Notes: generated by a model not told the origin, from the sequence alone. A DNA stretch of 64,000 nt from Forficula auricularia (GCA_024734495.1 JALMQS010000841.1:3838176-3902175); one strand, 5' to 3'; counted from the first letter of the stretch, positions 11,839 through 23,516 are shown. A program made the numbers and translations.

Positions 11839-12795
11839 AACCGACTTCAAAAAAGGAGGAGGTTTTCAATTCGACTGAATTTTTTTTTCGTGTGTCTATG
11901 TTGCCTCATATATCCGCCAATTGTGAACCGATTTTAATGATTTTTTTTTGCATTGGGTTCGGTCTAGCTTCCGATTGGTCCCGTTTTTTTCATTGGTATT
12001 GGACCTTTTTTGATATGTTTGTTCAGGCATAACTTCTTTGTTTATGAACCGATTTTAATGATACTTTTTTTATTGGAAAGAGGGTACCTTAGGGGTGGTC
12101 CCATATTAATTTGGCCATGTTCTGAAGATATGACCAATGACGTAAATCTCCAATTCTTATGACGAAATAATCGAATCGAAATTATAATAAATAAAATCTT
12201 TTATAAAAAAAATCTTAAAACATTCATTTAAAACCCGCAAACGTTTCGAGAGAATTTCTATATTCATGAATTGAATTTTATTATCATTTTCTGATTCATT
12301 CGCCCGACGCTTTCTCTTACGAGATGCATGCAAAGTATTATATTAAGTCACTATTAATAACATCACTAAAAGAGAAAAATAAAAATAATTTTATAAAAAA
12401 AATAAAACCGACTTCAAAAAAATTAAATGCAACAAATAAAATAATAAGAACTCAAAAATAAAATAAAATACACTAAAAGGTATAAAATAATTATTATCTT
12501 ATTTAGTTACAACTAAACGACGAAATATTAACATGAAATTACTTTTTGAAGTCGGTGCCAAACATATACATTTTATGAATCGCACTCGACGGATCTTACT
12601 TAGTACGTTTGGCGGGTACGCTCGCTTATAGGTATAGTTTGTTTGGCACCGACTTCAAAAAGTAATTTCATGTTAATATTTCGTCGTTTAGTTGTAACTA
12701 AATAAGATAACTATTTTATACCTTTTAGTGTATTTTATTTTATTTTTGAGTTCTTATTATTTTATGAAGTCGGTTTTATTTTTTTTATAAAAATT
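11839..12795 (+). mobile_element. CCGACTTC-family repeat, copy 2
   Basis: Starts AACCGACTTCAAAAAAGGAG. Head 11839-12390; foldback tail 12395-12795 with arms ...ACCGACTTCAAAA / TTTGAAGTCGGT... around a spacer near 12600. Internal landmarks shared with copies 3 and 4: CCGATTTTAATGAT, GGTACCTTAGGGGTGGTCCC, CGTAAATCTCCAATTC, GATGCATGCAA. No coding capacity. Confidence 0.8.
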
Positions 12796-13384
12796 ATATT
12801 TAAAACTATAGTTAGTGTATAATTTGACTAAATTGCTCAAGTATTTTGGAAGATATAAGATTCAGAAACTAATATATGCTGCACTTGGCTCGCTTATTTT
12901 AAAAAAGATAAATTTCGACTGAAACCATTTAGATTAGACATTTTTAATTGGACAATCTCATCAAATGCACTTCTTATCTTTTGAATGACTTCACAAGTAC
13001 TCGAAAACGACTCTCCATAATCCCCATCTAATTAGATGTGGAAACATTAAAATATACTATATATATATATATATATAATCGAGCTGGTTTCAGCTTTAAT
13101 TTCTCATTTGATTGAGTGAATTTGTTCTAAGATAGCTTAACATTTTTTAAATCAAGAAAGAAAAATGGACGTATTGTTTTATGAATGTTTGTTGATCAAA
13201 TATTCATCCCACTCTTTTATCGATATTGATGAACAAATATAATTAGATTCATGTTCTTCAAGTTATATCTACTAAGAATAATAAATAAATAAATCATCAT
13301 GTTAGAAGAATGGTATATAAATAAATCCCAAGAAGAAACTTGCAGTAACTAACAGATTTATTCAACAACAGTTTTTACTTTATT
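12796..13384. other. AT-rich sequence with an AT microsatellite
   Basis: A (TA)n tract lies near 13058-13077. Nothing else recognised. Confidence 0.4.
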
Positions 13385-13615
13385 ACCATGCATACAGGGT
13401 AGGTATGTTCGAGTATTGTAATCGTGCATGAAAAAGTGTTTTTTTCCTTCGATTTTTCAAAATATCTGAAAAAACGGCTTAAACTATTTTGATAAAAAAA
13501 ATTGAGCGAAATCATGGCGTTTTGCTCTACAAAAAGCTCTAATGAGTGAACATCGAAAAAATTATATTTTACGAGATATTAATAAATTTGTCAAAATGTC
13601 TATAAAATAACTATA
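13385..13615 (-). mobile_element. P-family element, truncated copy
   Basis: Reads as the minus-strand right part of the P family: CATACAGGGTA near 13393, then the CGTGCATGAAAAAG, ACGGCTTAAACTATTTTGAT, AATGAGTGAACATCGAAAAA and TCAAAATGTCT blocks in the order seen at 10195-10400. The rest of the element is missing. Confidence 0.7.
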
Positions 13616-13664
13616 AAAATATGCTATTGTACTATATTGTTATACCAGACTTTTGTTTTTGAGG

Positions 13665-13885
13665 GAGGATACTGTTTATTATTATTATTTTATTTTGTGT
13701 TTTTTTATGACATTTATACAATAAGATTTGCACCAAAAAAGTACAACTTTTGCATCGGGGATGGACCGTTACATTGTGAATAAGAGAACAAACTTTAGGG
13801 ATTGGGTCGGATTTGAAGGTATATTTAGGATCCAATATATTACACCGAAATATTTGCCAGATTTTTATTGATTTACCGTAAACCA
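13665..13885 (-). mobile_element. LINE L-family 3' end fragment, copy 3
   Basis: Shares colinear blocks with 44290-44410 and 38690-38790: GCACCAAAAAAGTACAAC, the CGGGGATGGACC-like block, GTGAATAAGAGAA and GGATTGGGTCGG. These correspond to the 3' non-coding part and final codons of the element whose C-terminal coding region is at 44381-45117. Confidence 0.55.
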
Positions 13886-14007
13886 AATAGTTTATTTATT
13901 TAACTTAATTAGTAAATTTATACCACCACTAGCTTTCAATTTCGGTAGGTAATCCGATTAGACTAGTTCAACTAACTTTTAAGTAGAATTGTCAAATTTT
14001 GGAAGTA

Positions 14008-15043
14008 CAGTAAAACCTCGTTTATCCGCCCCTCATTTATCCGGACCGGATTTATAGACATTTTTATTTTAATAAATGTTTACATAGATAATAATTTTTA
14101 ACTCTAATAGCAAGAATGTAATTATTATTTGACCAAAAATGCTTCATTCAAATTCACACGTGCTTAAAACAAAAGATAGTGGTCCAATTCTTTGAAAAGT
14201 TATTTTTTTTATGTATGCATTCTATGTAATTTTGATATAAACATGTTTTTTTATCGTAATAAATTCAAATTCGCTTATTTGAGGATTTATTTTGTTACTA
14301 TTATTATCTACCCATTAGGATGCACCTGATTTTGGATATTTTCGAATATTTGCTAGGACAGGGGCTCATATGGTTCTAAATAAATAAAAAAATATCCCCC
14401 AAATTTCAAGTCTTTATCTCAATTTTAACCTAGTGCTATACAGCGATTAACTTTCCCATCTAAATAACATGGGAGTTTTTGGCAATGAACGATCAATTTT
14501 TTATTCCGGCCAAAAAATGGTTCAAAAAATTTGAAACTCTCTAGACTTTATCCTTATAATAGTAGCTATCCTTCAAAGTTTTTATAGGTTTTTAGTTATT
14601 ATAATTTTGGAGTCTATAACTTACTAATACTAAGATATAGCAGTATTTTATCTAGATGAAACTCCAAAATTATAATAACTAAAAATCTATAAAAATGTTG
14701 AAGGATAGCTACTATTATAAGGATAAAGTCTAGAGAGTCTCAAATTTTTTGAACCATTACTTTGGCCGGAATAAAAAATTGATCGTTCAATGCCAAAACC
14801 CCATGTTATTTAGATGGGAAACTTATCGCTGTGTAGCACTAGGTTAAAATTGAGATGGAGACTTGAAACTTGGGAGATATTTTTTTTTATTTATTTAGAA
14901 CCATATGAGGTCCTGTCCGCGTAAATATTCGAAAATACCCAAAATAAGGAGCACCCTATTACTCTTAAATACGGATTATCCTTATTTTCGATTATCTGGT
15001 TTACCTTTGGTCCCAGTTAGGACGGATAAATGAGGTTCTACTG
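14008..15043. mobile_element. pogo/Tigger-like MITE, TA-flanked
   Basis: Termini CAGTAAAACCTCGTTTATCC (14008) and GGATAAATGAGGTTCTACTG (ending 15043), flanked by TA on both sides. CAGT.(A/G)AACCTCG.TTATCC ends are characteristic of pogo/Tigger (Tc1-mariner superfamily) elements. A second MITE (14328-14956) is nested in the middle, so the host element was about 400 bp. Non-coding. Confidence 0.85.
14328..14956. mobile_element. G-family foldback MITE, nested copy 1
   Basis: Almost fully palindromic, with termini GGATGCACC... / ...GGAGCACCC flanked by TA. The arms share GCTCATATGGTTCTAAATAA, CCCATCTAAATAACATGG, AATTTTTTATTCCGGCC and ATAATAGTAGCTATCCTT. Copies: 51762-52378, 61336-61950 and a fragment at 15860-16010. 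TA flanks and near-complete palindromy suggest a Tc1/mariner-type non-autonomous element. Confidence 0.85.
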
Positions 15044-15257
15044 TAACGAAATAATTTAAGTGATCTCTCGTAATAATGGAGTTTCGATTTTTCTAGGGGG
15101 GGAGATGAGTTTTGTTGGGGGGCATTGTCCCCCTCTCCCTCCCCCTAAGTACGCCCATAATTATAAGAGGAATAATTGAAGGTTATTTGAATTACACAGT
15201 AATTTATTCTGCATACGTAGGTACATAGATTAGAATCAGAATCCGTTATATAAAGAG
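15044..15257. other. Unique sequence with a poly-G/poly-C patch
   Basis: Contains GGGGGGG and CCCCCTCTCCC runs around 15097-15150; no gene seen. Confidence 0.3.
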
Positions 15258-15563
15258 TCAATACAAAAGCGCAAAAATCCGAGAATCCAATAAATTGGTC
15301 ATCTGATGAAAGCGCAAGTGGAAGTTGAACGAATTGGTATTTCCTGTTAGATCCAGCGAGACGCGTACAGGCGTGAAGGAGGGTGTTGATGACTCGAGGC
15401 AGAAGATTCTCTTCTTCAATGGTCTGGCCAATGAGGGAGCTGATTTGTCGTTAAGGGCGGAGTCTCTCAGCCTTGGCCCAATCCATGCAGAGACCCTAGA
15501 AGCCCTTCTCCATTGATCCCTTTTTTGTCGTCCCCATCCTACAAAAACAAGCTCGGTTGACAA
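15258..15563 (-). other. Unassigned open frame in a GC-richer island
   Basis: 101 codons from ATG on the minus strand, with a 63-codon frame on the plus strand of the same island. The segment is clearly less AT-rich than its surroundings. The product is unrecognised, with basic and Ser/Arg-rich stretches but no motif. It could be a host exon or an unrelated retroelement scrap. No splice or start context supports a real gene. Confidence 0.2.
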
Positions 15564-15859
15564 AATGTCATTGAAAAGAAAACGATCCTCTTACATCTTC
15601 ATATATATAATCGTAAATTTAAGAAATAATATTATTACTACACTCTGCTTTCTCATTAGCTATCTCTCATTAATAAAATATATATTTTATTAAAGTTTAA
15701 ATTGCTATCAATTTGAAATGTATTATATTATATAAAACTAAAGATTTGAGCATCTTTTTTTTTGAAAACATGTATGTAGTTGGTATGTTTTTCAAAAAAA
15801 CACCTTGGGTTCAGCTTAACCAATGTATATTAAAAGAAAGAATTTCATTCAGGCGTGTA

Positions 15860-16012
15860 AGTTTCCCTTCTAAATAACATGGGGTTTTCAGCGGTGAACT
15901 AGCTTTTTTTTTGCCAAATTTTTTTTTGAAACTCTTTAGACTTTGTCCTTATAAGAATAGCTATCTTTCAGAATTTTTATCGATTATAATTTTCTTCTGA
16001 GTAAAATATTTA
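15860..16012 (+). mobile_element. G-family MITE fragment, copy 4
   Basis: TAAATAACATGGGGTTTT, GAAACTCTTTAGACTTTGTC and AGAATAGCTATCTTTCAG match the left arm of the G family in order; both termini are missing. Confidence 0.6.
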
Positions 16013-16043
16013 AAATTTAGCCTTGATACTATACGATTTTTCG

Positions 16044-16317
16044 ATCTTTGAGGCGTCTGGCTACAGCAAGGAACCGCCGAGAGTGTCTGGCAATAGTAAT
16101 TGTAGGTCGCTAATACTATCCTGTATGACATATTAAAAAACTAGCTTTGTTACTATGACGTAGATTATCCCATTTTTTCTATCTTTGAGGCGTCTGGCTA
16201 CAGCAAGGACCCGCCCAGAGCGTCTGGTAATAGTATTTGTTGGTCCCTAATACTATCCTGTATGATATATTAAAAAACTAGCTTTGTTACTATGACGAAG
16301 ATTAACCCATTTTTTCA
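16044..16317 (+). repeat. Tandem duplication, 137-bp unit x2
   Basis: ATCTTTGAGGCGTCTGGCTA starts at 16044 and again at 16181, and the following 137 bp are about 90% alike (GGCAATAGTA.TTGT.GGTC, AATACTATCCTGTATGA, AAAAACTAGCTTTGTTACTA). No terminal repeats or coding frame. Confidence 0.8.
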
Positions 16318-16560
16318 CCTCTTCGGTAACTGATATCTTCCAAAGCCCCCCTGACCCAAGTTAGCTATTATCCATTCGTTATTACCTACTATTGTAACTA
16401 CCTACCCATCGAAAAATCTTAGGCTTTATACTTTGACGTAGGTCTGGGGTCTCTGGGATCTTGCTCTAGCAGGGAGATAGGGAGAGAGCTTATGGCTAGA
16501 AAAGTGTCGCCTGCCTATGTCATCGCTGACTCACAGTCCGCCATCTTGAGATGACCAAAA
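16318..16560. other. Less AT-rich unique segment
   Basis: Contains AGCCCCCCTGACCC and GACTCACAGTCCGCCATCTT. No repeat copy or frame recognised. Could be part of an untranslated exon or regulatory DNA; not demonstrable. Confidence 0.2.
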
Positions 16561-19500
16561 ATTTGAGATTTCCATATGGTATACTAAAATATATATAATT
16601 TTAAATTCGATTTTCTAAATTATAAGGTCTCCTAAATAAAAAACTAATAAAATAACTATTTTAAATTATAGTTTTGTGATTTTTACATTCTTGTAAAATA
16701 TTTCTCGATTAAAAAATATAATAATAAAATAAATTGTAGGTATATATATATTTTGTCATGTTGTTGTGTCGAATGAATCACAAATAGATCGTCTATAAAA
16801 TAAAACGTTCAAGCAAAGTGAGTGGATTTTCGTGATCTCCACTGTTTTTTGATTAACCGAGAGAATTATTTTCTTCTTTTCTTTCTCACTTTTAAATTTT
16901 ATTTAAAATTCCATCAAAATCTGTTGTTGTTTTTCTCAAAATATTATTTTCTGTTTTCATTCATTTGAGTGAGAATGATAGCTACACCTAATGTAATAAA
17001 CTATTCGTCCCAGGAAAACAAAATTTCCAGCGTTTTTGTTAGGATGATTTGCGAAAAATTAACAATTTATGAATGTAAATTTAATCATTACTTTTTAGGC
17101 AGGTTAAATTTACAAAATCAAAGTATGGCATCTACTCTTCGAATTATATTAAAAGCGAAAAAGTTAATCATAGAATGTTTCAGTCAATATTTTAAAAACG
17201 ATTGATAAATAATATATTTACTTAGCTGTAATTTTGACTGAACTTTTTCTCAGTGGAGATCTAACTTCTAGAAAAAACGCTTATTTATATTAATATTACT
17301 TAGCTTCCGTCTTAGACTCTATCAGAAAATAATTCATTAAGGATTCAAGAATTGTGTTAAAATTTTAATTTTCAAACATTTGGTCCCAGATGAATCCTGT
17401 GCTGTTCAGTTTCCATATTTTATTTATTTATTTTTTTTTATTCAAATTAGAGGACATATTTGTATTATTTCCGATATCATAAGACATAAATTATTAACCA
17501 TTACCCAACCAACTAACAAAAGTAGGTATAACGTTTAGATAATTGTTTTTTTGCTGCCTTGTACTTTAATTTTTTTTTTTTAATTCCCTTTTTATTTCAA
17601 TTACTATACATAACAAATTCAAATTTTTAAATATAAAATGGGAATCTTGTTACATTGAAATAATTTTCAGATTTTCTCTCTGTTGATTTCCATCCACAAA
17701 CTCATTAGGCAATGTGTTGCAAGTAGATTTGATCATTCCCCCACTTTTTTCATATCATATCACAATTTCAAGGACATTTACCAATTTTCTATTTTTTTTT
17801 TTTACTAATATAATAAAATACGAGCTTTAAAAATTGTTAACAATTTATAAATATACGAAAAACAATACAAAAAGTTTTTTGTTTTTTGTATGAAAAATCG
17901 AATTTTTATCTAAAAAAAAAAATTTGAAATAACTAATGTATGATATATTAATAATGTATTATTACTATCTAAAAACAATATTTTACTATAGTAAGAAACT
18001 AGATAATTTTTAGATTAATTTTGTTCATGACGTATACTTATAATGCATAAAGAATAATGAAATATTTTTAAAAATAACACACTTGCTCAAGATTTTAAGT
18101 GAAGAAATTCTTTCTTTGGACTATACACTATATCAACCCCTCTATTCAGGCCTCTCGATATATATATGGTAATATGTGCTACCCCCTACATACCAATTTA
18201 TTATCAAAATTTACAACATTTTCAGATAATTTTTGTAATTTAAAAAATTAAAATTACTATTTTTTTATTTGTTACTTATAATAATAGACATAGCTTTAAA
18301 CAATTAATGACTTCAGTTTAATGTAGGTGGCCATAATCTTGACTCGGTTAAAAATGTGCAAAATACTAGGTATCTGTTTATTGTCTTAGTTTTTTTTTTT
18401 TACTTTCTCTAATTTTTTTTATAAGCAACACTCGATCGTCATTTTCTTCAACTTATTTTCGATACTCGATTACCTGTTTAATTTACAATATTCAAAATAA
18501 ATTCAAAAAACTTGTTTAACACATTAACAAGTAAACATTCCTGATGAAATGATTTCTGAATCTCGAAAAGTTCCAGGTGAGAACTTAAGCAAATGAATAA
18601 TCAATTAATAATTATATTATAGATAATAATCAATTCTTGATGAAATTAAATATCCAAAAATAGTAGAATTTAAGATATTGTAAAACTCCTCCAATTTATT
18701 CGAAAAAAATTCATCGTATAAAACATATTTTAATACTTTCTGATAAATTAAATAACATCTCATTTTACAGCATCTGGAATTTTTCTGATTATTATTATTT
18801 TATTATTTATTTTTTTTTTAATTTGGCAACGTCTCATCGAAAATAATTTTGTCTAAACGCGAATCGAGCTAATGCAGTTTGAACTCAAGATTCTTTATTT
18901 TTTTAATTAAATTCCGACGAAAACATTTAGCTTAAAAACACATATAGATAGGAATAATATTTTGGCTATCGATTAAAAAATTTAACAAATTTTCTATATA
19001 CGTACTTCAAACTTCGTTTAGGATTATATTTTTTCCTTTGTAAAAATATTTTTTTATTAAATTTTTTATTCTTTATATATAGTAGGTATTCTTTTTTATA
19101 TATATATATAAAATTTCATTAATTATAGAGGTATTTTTTGATTAAAATCCTTTCACTTTAATATTTTTATTAATATTTAAACAAGTAAATGTAAATATAG
19201 AGTATTTTGTTTGATAGGTATGCGGAAATTTCATCAATTGACAATTCTGACAATATATATAGATATATATGCCTACCTATATTTTTTTATATTTATTATT
19301 TCATCTTGATTATGAATGTGAAAAAACCGCCTATTTTCGTCCCCAATTAAAAAGAAATCGAAAACAATAATCGACAGAATTGCCGATTGATGATATTCCT
19401 AGAGATCAAATAAAATAATTGATTACTTTTATACGATTAACAAAAATATTAATGGAAAATGTTTATTAAAAAAAAAAAAAAAAAAAACACCTTTTTATTT

Positions 19501-19594
19501 CAAATTGTATTAAAGAGTTAAATATAAATTTTTTCCCCAGTATTTAGCTTTCAAAAAAATTATATACTCATTAGTTGAAGTGATGTATATGTAT
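16561..19594. other. AT-rich desert, about 3 kb
   Basis: Homopolymeric A/T runs and short TA microsatellites (for example near 19100 and 19260; a poly-A run near 19468). No gene, RNA or transposon recognised. The 78-codon frame at 16969-17205 has no recognisable domain. Confidence 0.45.
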
Positions 19595-19976
19595 CAGTAA
19601 AAACCCGTTTTTAGTGAGAAGGAGTTCTTACTAGTTAAAACACGTTTCGCTGAATACCTTTATGGCTATTAACTAGAGTTTAATGATTTTAATGAGGTTG
19701 GTTCAAAGGTCTAAAACCTTCATTTTTGACCTTCAGCCTCATTTCAGGTGTTTATTTTCAAAAAAATTTTAAATGAAAATGTCAAAAATTACATCCTCTT
19801 CAACTTTTCTTCTAATTTTTGAAAATTTCTTTTGAAAATTTTTGAAAATAAACACCCGGAAGGTCAAAAATGAAGATTCTAGACTTTAGAACCAATCTCA
19901 ACCAACACCAGTAAACTCTAGTTGCCATAAAGGTATTCAGCGAAACGCGTTTTTACTAATGAACGGGTTTTTACTG
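19595..19976. mobile_element. Foldback MITE (382 bp)
   Basis: Termini CAGTAAAAACCCGTTT and AAACGGGTTTTTACTG-like (right end ACGGGTTTTTACTG). The arms share AAAACACGTTTCGCTGAATA / TATTCAGCGAAACGCGTTTT and the GACCTT...TTTTGAAAATAAACACC blocks around a centre near 19790. No clear target duplication. The GAAACG in the arm is not preceded by a CTGANGA box, so it is not counted as hammerhead-like. Confidence 0.8.
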
Positions 19977-20204
19977 CAACATATATATCCTGAGAGCTGA
20001 TTAGATTTTGGGCTCTCAATAGCTTTCGAATTTCCAATTCAATAATGCAGACAATATTATTTTTTTTTTAATAATTAAAATAGTATACTCGTATTAAGTA
20101 AGTATATAACTACTAATTTAGGTTTATTACTAACTGACGAGCATAGGGAGTTTTGAAAAAGTTTTTACTTATAAGATACTAGATAAGTATTGAAATGCTA
20201 ACAG
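19977..20204. other. AT-rich unique sequence
   Basis: Nothing recognised. Confidence 0.3.
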
Positions 20205-20880
20205 TTTTCTACTATTATAAATCAAATGTCAAATTCAAAAGTAAAATTTAAAAATACCTTGCTATGAATATTTACTAAAACTACTTTTTATAGAGAATTT
20301 TAATTCAACCTACATTTTTTTTCTATTCTCAAGTGATTTTGATTTAAAAGCAAATGCGTTTATTTGTTTATTTATTTATTTTATTGATGAACTTCAAATC
20401 TTGTTCAAATGCCAAATTCAAAAGTAAAATTTAAAAATACTTCACTATAGATATTTATTAAAATTGCTTTTTATTGGTGATTTTAATTCAACCTTCATTT
20501 TTTTCAACTATTCTCTTAAAAGCCAATGCGTTTATTTATTTATTTTAATGATGATCTTCACATCTTAATCAAATGCCAAATTCAAAATTAAAATTTAAAA
20601 ATACTTCACTATAGATATTTATTAAAATTGCTTTTTATTGGTGATTTTAATTCAACCTTCATTTTTTCAACTATTCTCTAGTGATTTTGATTTAAAAGCC
20701 AATGCGTTTATTTATTTTTATGATAAACTTCACATCTTAATCAAATGCCAAATTCACAAGTAAAATTTAAAAATACTTCACTCTAGATATTTATTAAAAT
20801 TGCTTTTTATTGGTGAGTTTTTTTTCAACTATTCTCAAGTGATTTTGATTTAAAAGCCAATGCGTTCATTTTTTTTTTTT
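20205..20880 (+). repeat. Tandem array, four units of 164-183 bp
   Basis: The block AAATG(T/C)CAAATTCA recurs at 20224, 20407, 20571 and 20743. Each is followed by TAAAATTTAAAAATAC, a TTTATTAAAATTGCTTTTTA block, an AATTCAACCTTCATTTTTT block and AAAGC(A/C)AATGCGTT. Unit length shrinks by small deletions. No coding frame; a local satellite. Confidence 0.85.
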
Positions 20881-20939
20881 GTAAAGTATTTCGTGATGAC
20901 CGGCCATTATTCTGTTCACTGGCTATTTAAATCTAATTC

Positions 20940-21510
20940 CTTTTGAAAAATTAATCTCTGATCTGGAACCGTCTTAGTATTGAAAGAATAGCAGGAGGAA
21001 GCGAAAATCTTCTCCTATCCAATGAGAAGTGCATTTTTCGAGGTGAGGGGGCTGATTTTCCATGCAGGGGGACTTGCGGGCCCCCCCTGGCCACCACCAG
21101 AGCAGGTAAATGCCCTCGCGTGATCTCGAGGTGCAGGCACCGCTCCCTTCCACTCATTTCTTGAGCGGCCGTCGCATGCCATTCTTTCTCACTTGCACCC
21201 ACGGAACAATCCATCGTGCCCTCTCACTTGCACCCGGCTGTCACGCAATGCGACGCCACGCACGCATTCGGCTAATTCCGGCAGCGCCGCCGGCGTCGCG
21301 GTGGTCGCTCGGTGCAACCCGACAGCCAACCAGTGAGCGCAGAACGTGGCGAACCGCAGTGTTGAGTGCATACAGTTTCAATCTGCTCCTAAGGGTGGGT
21401 GAGGTGAATGCGGGATCGTGACAAGTGGCCCATTGCCCAGTGCGTCTGTTTATTTGTCCATTTATTTTCACGTGCCAAATTCCTCCTTTTGCCATTGCGA
21501 CATTGACCAA
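20940..21510. promoter_or_regulatory. GC-rich, CpG-containing island, possible promoter or 5' exon
   Basis: The longest GC-rich block of the window, with many CpGs between 21100 and 21430. Frames of 60-103 codons are open on both strands, as expected of GC-rich DNA, and none shows a domain. Donor-like GGTGGGTGAG lies near 21394 and GAGGTGAATG near 21401. An island like this in an otherwise AT-rich arthropod desert is typical of a promoter or conserved regulatory element, but transcript evidence is needed. Direction unknown. Confidence 0.35.
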
Positions 21511-22049
21511 TTTCCTTTCAAGAAGATTTATCCAACGAATGTGAATTTTTACCTTTTTTAAATTCGAGTAACTTTTTTTTCATAATTATGACGTGGCTCA
21601 AAATGAACTTTTAAACATGACGTGTTCTTATCTTTCGCTTTTGTTTCCTTCTTTTCTTTTTACTATTTATTCAGTGAATTGTCATCTAGATTGAAATAAT
21701 TTTCAAGGTTTTTATGCTATCCAGTCAACTTTATTCTTTTATCCTACGCATTAAGAATAATGTTCCATTTATTCATTTTTATAATTTATTAATTAATTTA
21801 TAATACAAAAAAAAAACATTGTTCATTTCCAGTGCCTAAAATTAAAAAAAAATACTTGTCCGTAAATTCGGTATTTTTATTGAAAATACAAATAACTATC
21901 TTCAATCATGTATATAAAATCTTTTCAATTGCATTATTTATATCATTTGACGTTGTTCATTTTATAAAATCGAAAATATATATCTAATTTAATCATGAAA
22001 TCATCTCTTGGAAATATTGAGTGCGTCATTGACTTTAAATCGACATAGC
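21511..22049. other. AT-rich unique sequence
   Basis: Nothing recognised beyond a short block near 22028 resembling part of the 939-1085 repeat. Confidence 0.3.
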
Positions 22050-22280
22050 AAAAAAGGTGAACGTACGCCGGTGTCGTTGGCGGACCTAGTAGCTCCTTCT
22101 GGCGGCGTGAGGCACAACTATGGCTGGTGATTGCAGCGCCGTTGTGGGACAGGGAGCCACTCTGCGTTCACTCGGCCTTTTTTGCCTGCGAGTGAACACA
22201 GCTGGTGGTATCTCAGTCCCCGCGGGGCACTTACTTCACTTCCACGGGACAAGGGACTCACCCAGCCAGGGTGCATTTTT
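22050..22280. promoter_or_regulatory. GC-richer island, candidate regulatory DNA
   Basis: Contains GGCGGCGTGAGGC, GGGAGCCACTCTGCGTTCAC and CCCCGCGGGGC (palindrome). No open frame with a domain and no second copy. Candidate conserved non-coding element only. Confidence 0.25.
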
Positions 22281-22433
22281 TACAAATCATCCCACTTAGT
22301 TTAGATAAATATTTACTTATATATTAAAAAAAAATTGATTTTAATTTTTCATAAAATTTATTTTCATCCTGATGAAATTAATTTTATTTCTCCTCCTAAT
22401 ACTTTTTTGTTCACCTCGGTAGGTTTAAATTTG

Positions 22434-22638
22434 GATTTATTACTCCTCTGGATAATCAATATTTACTCAAATTGAAGAAATCCTTTCTTTTGATTTGATT
22501 TTTTCATTAATTTTAATAACACGTTCGTGTTTTGTTTAAAGATTTTTTCTTCAGAAGAAATACCCTTTCAAGTTCTATTATTATTATTTTTTTGATTTTT
22601 TTTTGGAATTCAATGTTCTCTTTCTCAAAGGATTACAT
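22434..22638 (+). repeat. Segmental duplication unit A (host flank of element M1)
   Basis: Matches 22902-23159 from GATTTATTACTC to GGATTACAT, including TGGATAATCAATATTTACTC and GGAATTCA.TGTTCTCTTT. Unit B has about 50 extra bases. The two units are separated exactly by M1, so duplication and transposon are linked. Confidence 0.85.
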
Positions 22639-22901
22639 CGAGGGTGATCCGCGATTGAAAGTAGGTACACCTCTTTGGAAGTATTTTGGAAGTATTTGGA
22701 AACATTTGGTAGTACTTGGAAATATTTGGAATTACTTGGAAATTTTTAGAATTACTTGGAAATATTTGGAAGTACTTGAAAATATTTGCAATTACTTGGA
22801 AATATTTGGAAGTACATTGAAATATTTGGAAGTACTTGGAAATATTTGGAAATACAAGTGGAAGTAGGTGTACAGCATATTAGGTCGGGGTTCATCCCTC
22901 G
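22639..22901 (+). mobile_element. Minisatellite-bearing TIR element M1
   Basis: Left end CGAGGGTGATCCGCGATTG, then AAGTAGGTACACCTCTTTGG, about 170 bp of the 20-bp tandem unit (AAGTACTTGG + AAATATTTGG variants), then GGAAGTAGGTGTACAGCATA and the right end GTTCATCCCTCG. Left flank GATTACAT, right flank GATTTATT; they do not match, because M1 sits at the joint of a segmental duplication (22434-22638 / 22902-23159). The 111-codon frame here is a by-product of the repeat. Confidence 0.85.
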
Positions 22902-23159
22902 GATTTATTACTCTCCTGGATAATCAATATTTACTCAAATTGAAGAAATCCTTACTTTTGATTTGATTTTTTCATCAATTTTAATAACACGTTTTGTTTA
23001 AAGATTAATTCATCTGAAGAAATACCCTTTAAAGTTCTTTCATTAATTTTTTTAACTGCAAGATGTATTATTTTCGATCTTCTGAAAAAGAGTTCATTTA
23101 TTATTATTATTTTTTGATTTTTTTTGGAATTCACTGTTCTCTTTCTCAAAGGATTACAT
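22902..23159 (+). repeat. Segmental duplication unit B
   Basis: Second copy of 22434-22638, ending in GATTACAT immediately before M2. Contains an extra ACTGCAAGATGTATTATTTT segment absent from unit A. Confidence 0.85.
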
Positions 23160-23242
23160 CGGGGGGGGGGGTGATCCGCGATTGTAAGTAGGTGTACACC
23201 TCTTTGGAAGTACTTGGAAATATTTGGAATTACTTGGAAATT

Positions 23243-23516
23243 GATAGAGTTTTTCTTTAGGAGACGGACTGGTATAAATATACAATTGGATGTTGATGAA
23301 GGCAGTCCAAGGTGGTTGTAAAAAAATAAGACTATATCAGTTTTATTATTTTACATTTATTCGATAACCGACGTTTCGGAGATTTACTCTCTCCTTCTTC
23401 AGGGTCTATATAATTGAGGGGAAGACGAACATCAATTATTATTGGGATTTTCATATGTCATTCATTATATATAAAAAATAAAACAATATATACAAAATAA
23501 AATACGGATTACATTT
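23243..23516 (-). mobile_element. D-family half element inserted in M2
   Basis: Begins GATAGAGTTTTTCTTTAGGA followed by GACGGACTGGTA, the D-family extension motif, then TTGATGAAGGCAGTCCAAGG and the antisense hammerhead-like core (23361-23415). It ends near 23506-23520 with GGATTACATTTATAAA, a copy of the sequence that flanks M2 on the right (23911-23926). The second arm of the palindrome is missing. Confidence 0.7.
23361..23415 (-). ncRNA. Hammerhead-like ribozyme motif
   Basis: Minus strand: CTGAAGA, extra A, stem II GGAGA/TCTCC, GAAAC, ACGU, C17. The first stem I pairs are CCAG/GGUU (one G-U), followed by an internal loop. Stem II differs from the GGAGG/CCTCC family by a compensated pair. 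Confidence 0.5.

Noticed and set aside
12225..12275. GCAAACGTTTCGAGAGAATT in the CCGACTTC family as another ribozyme core
   Set aside because: The opposite strand has GAAACGTTTGC but no CTGANGA or TTGANAA box and no compatible stem II.
22676..22860. CRISPR-like repeat array
   Set aside because: Repeats are contiguous with no unique spacers, in a eukaryotic context.
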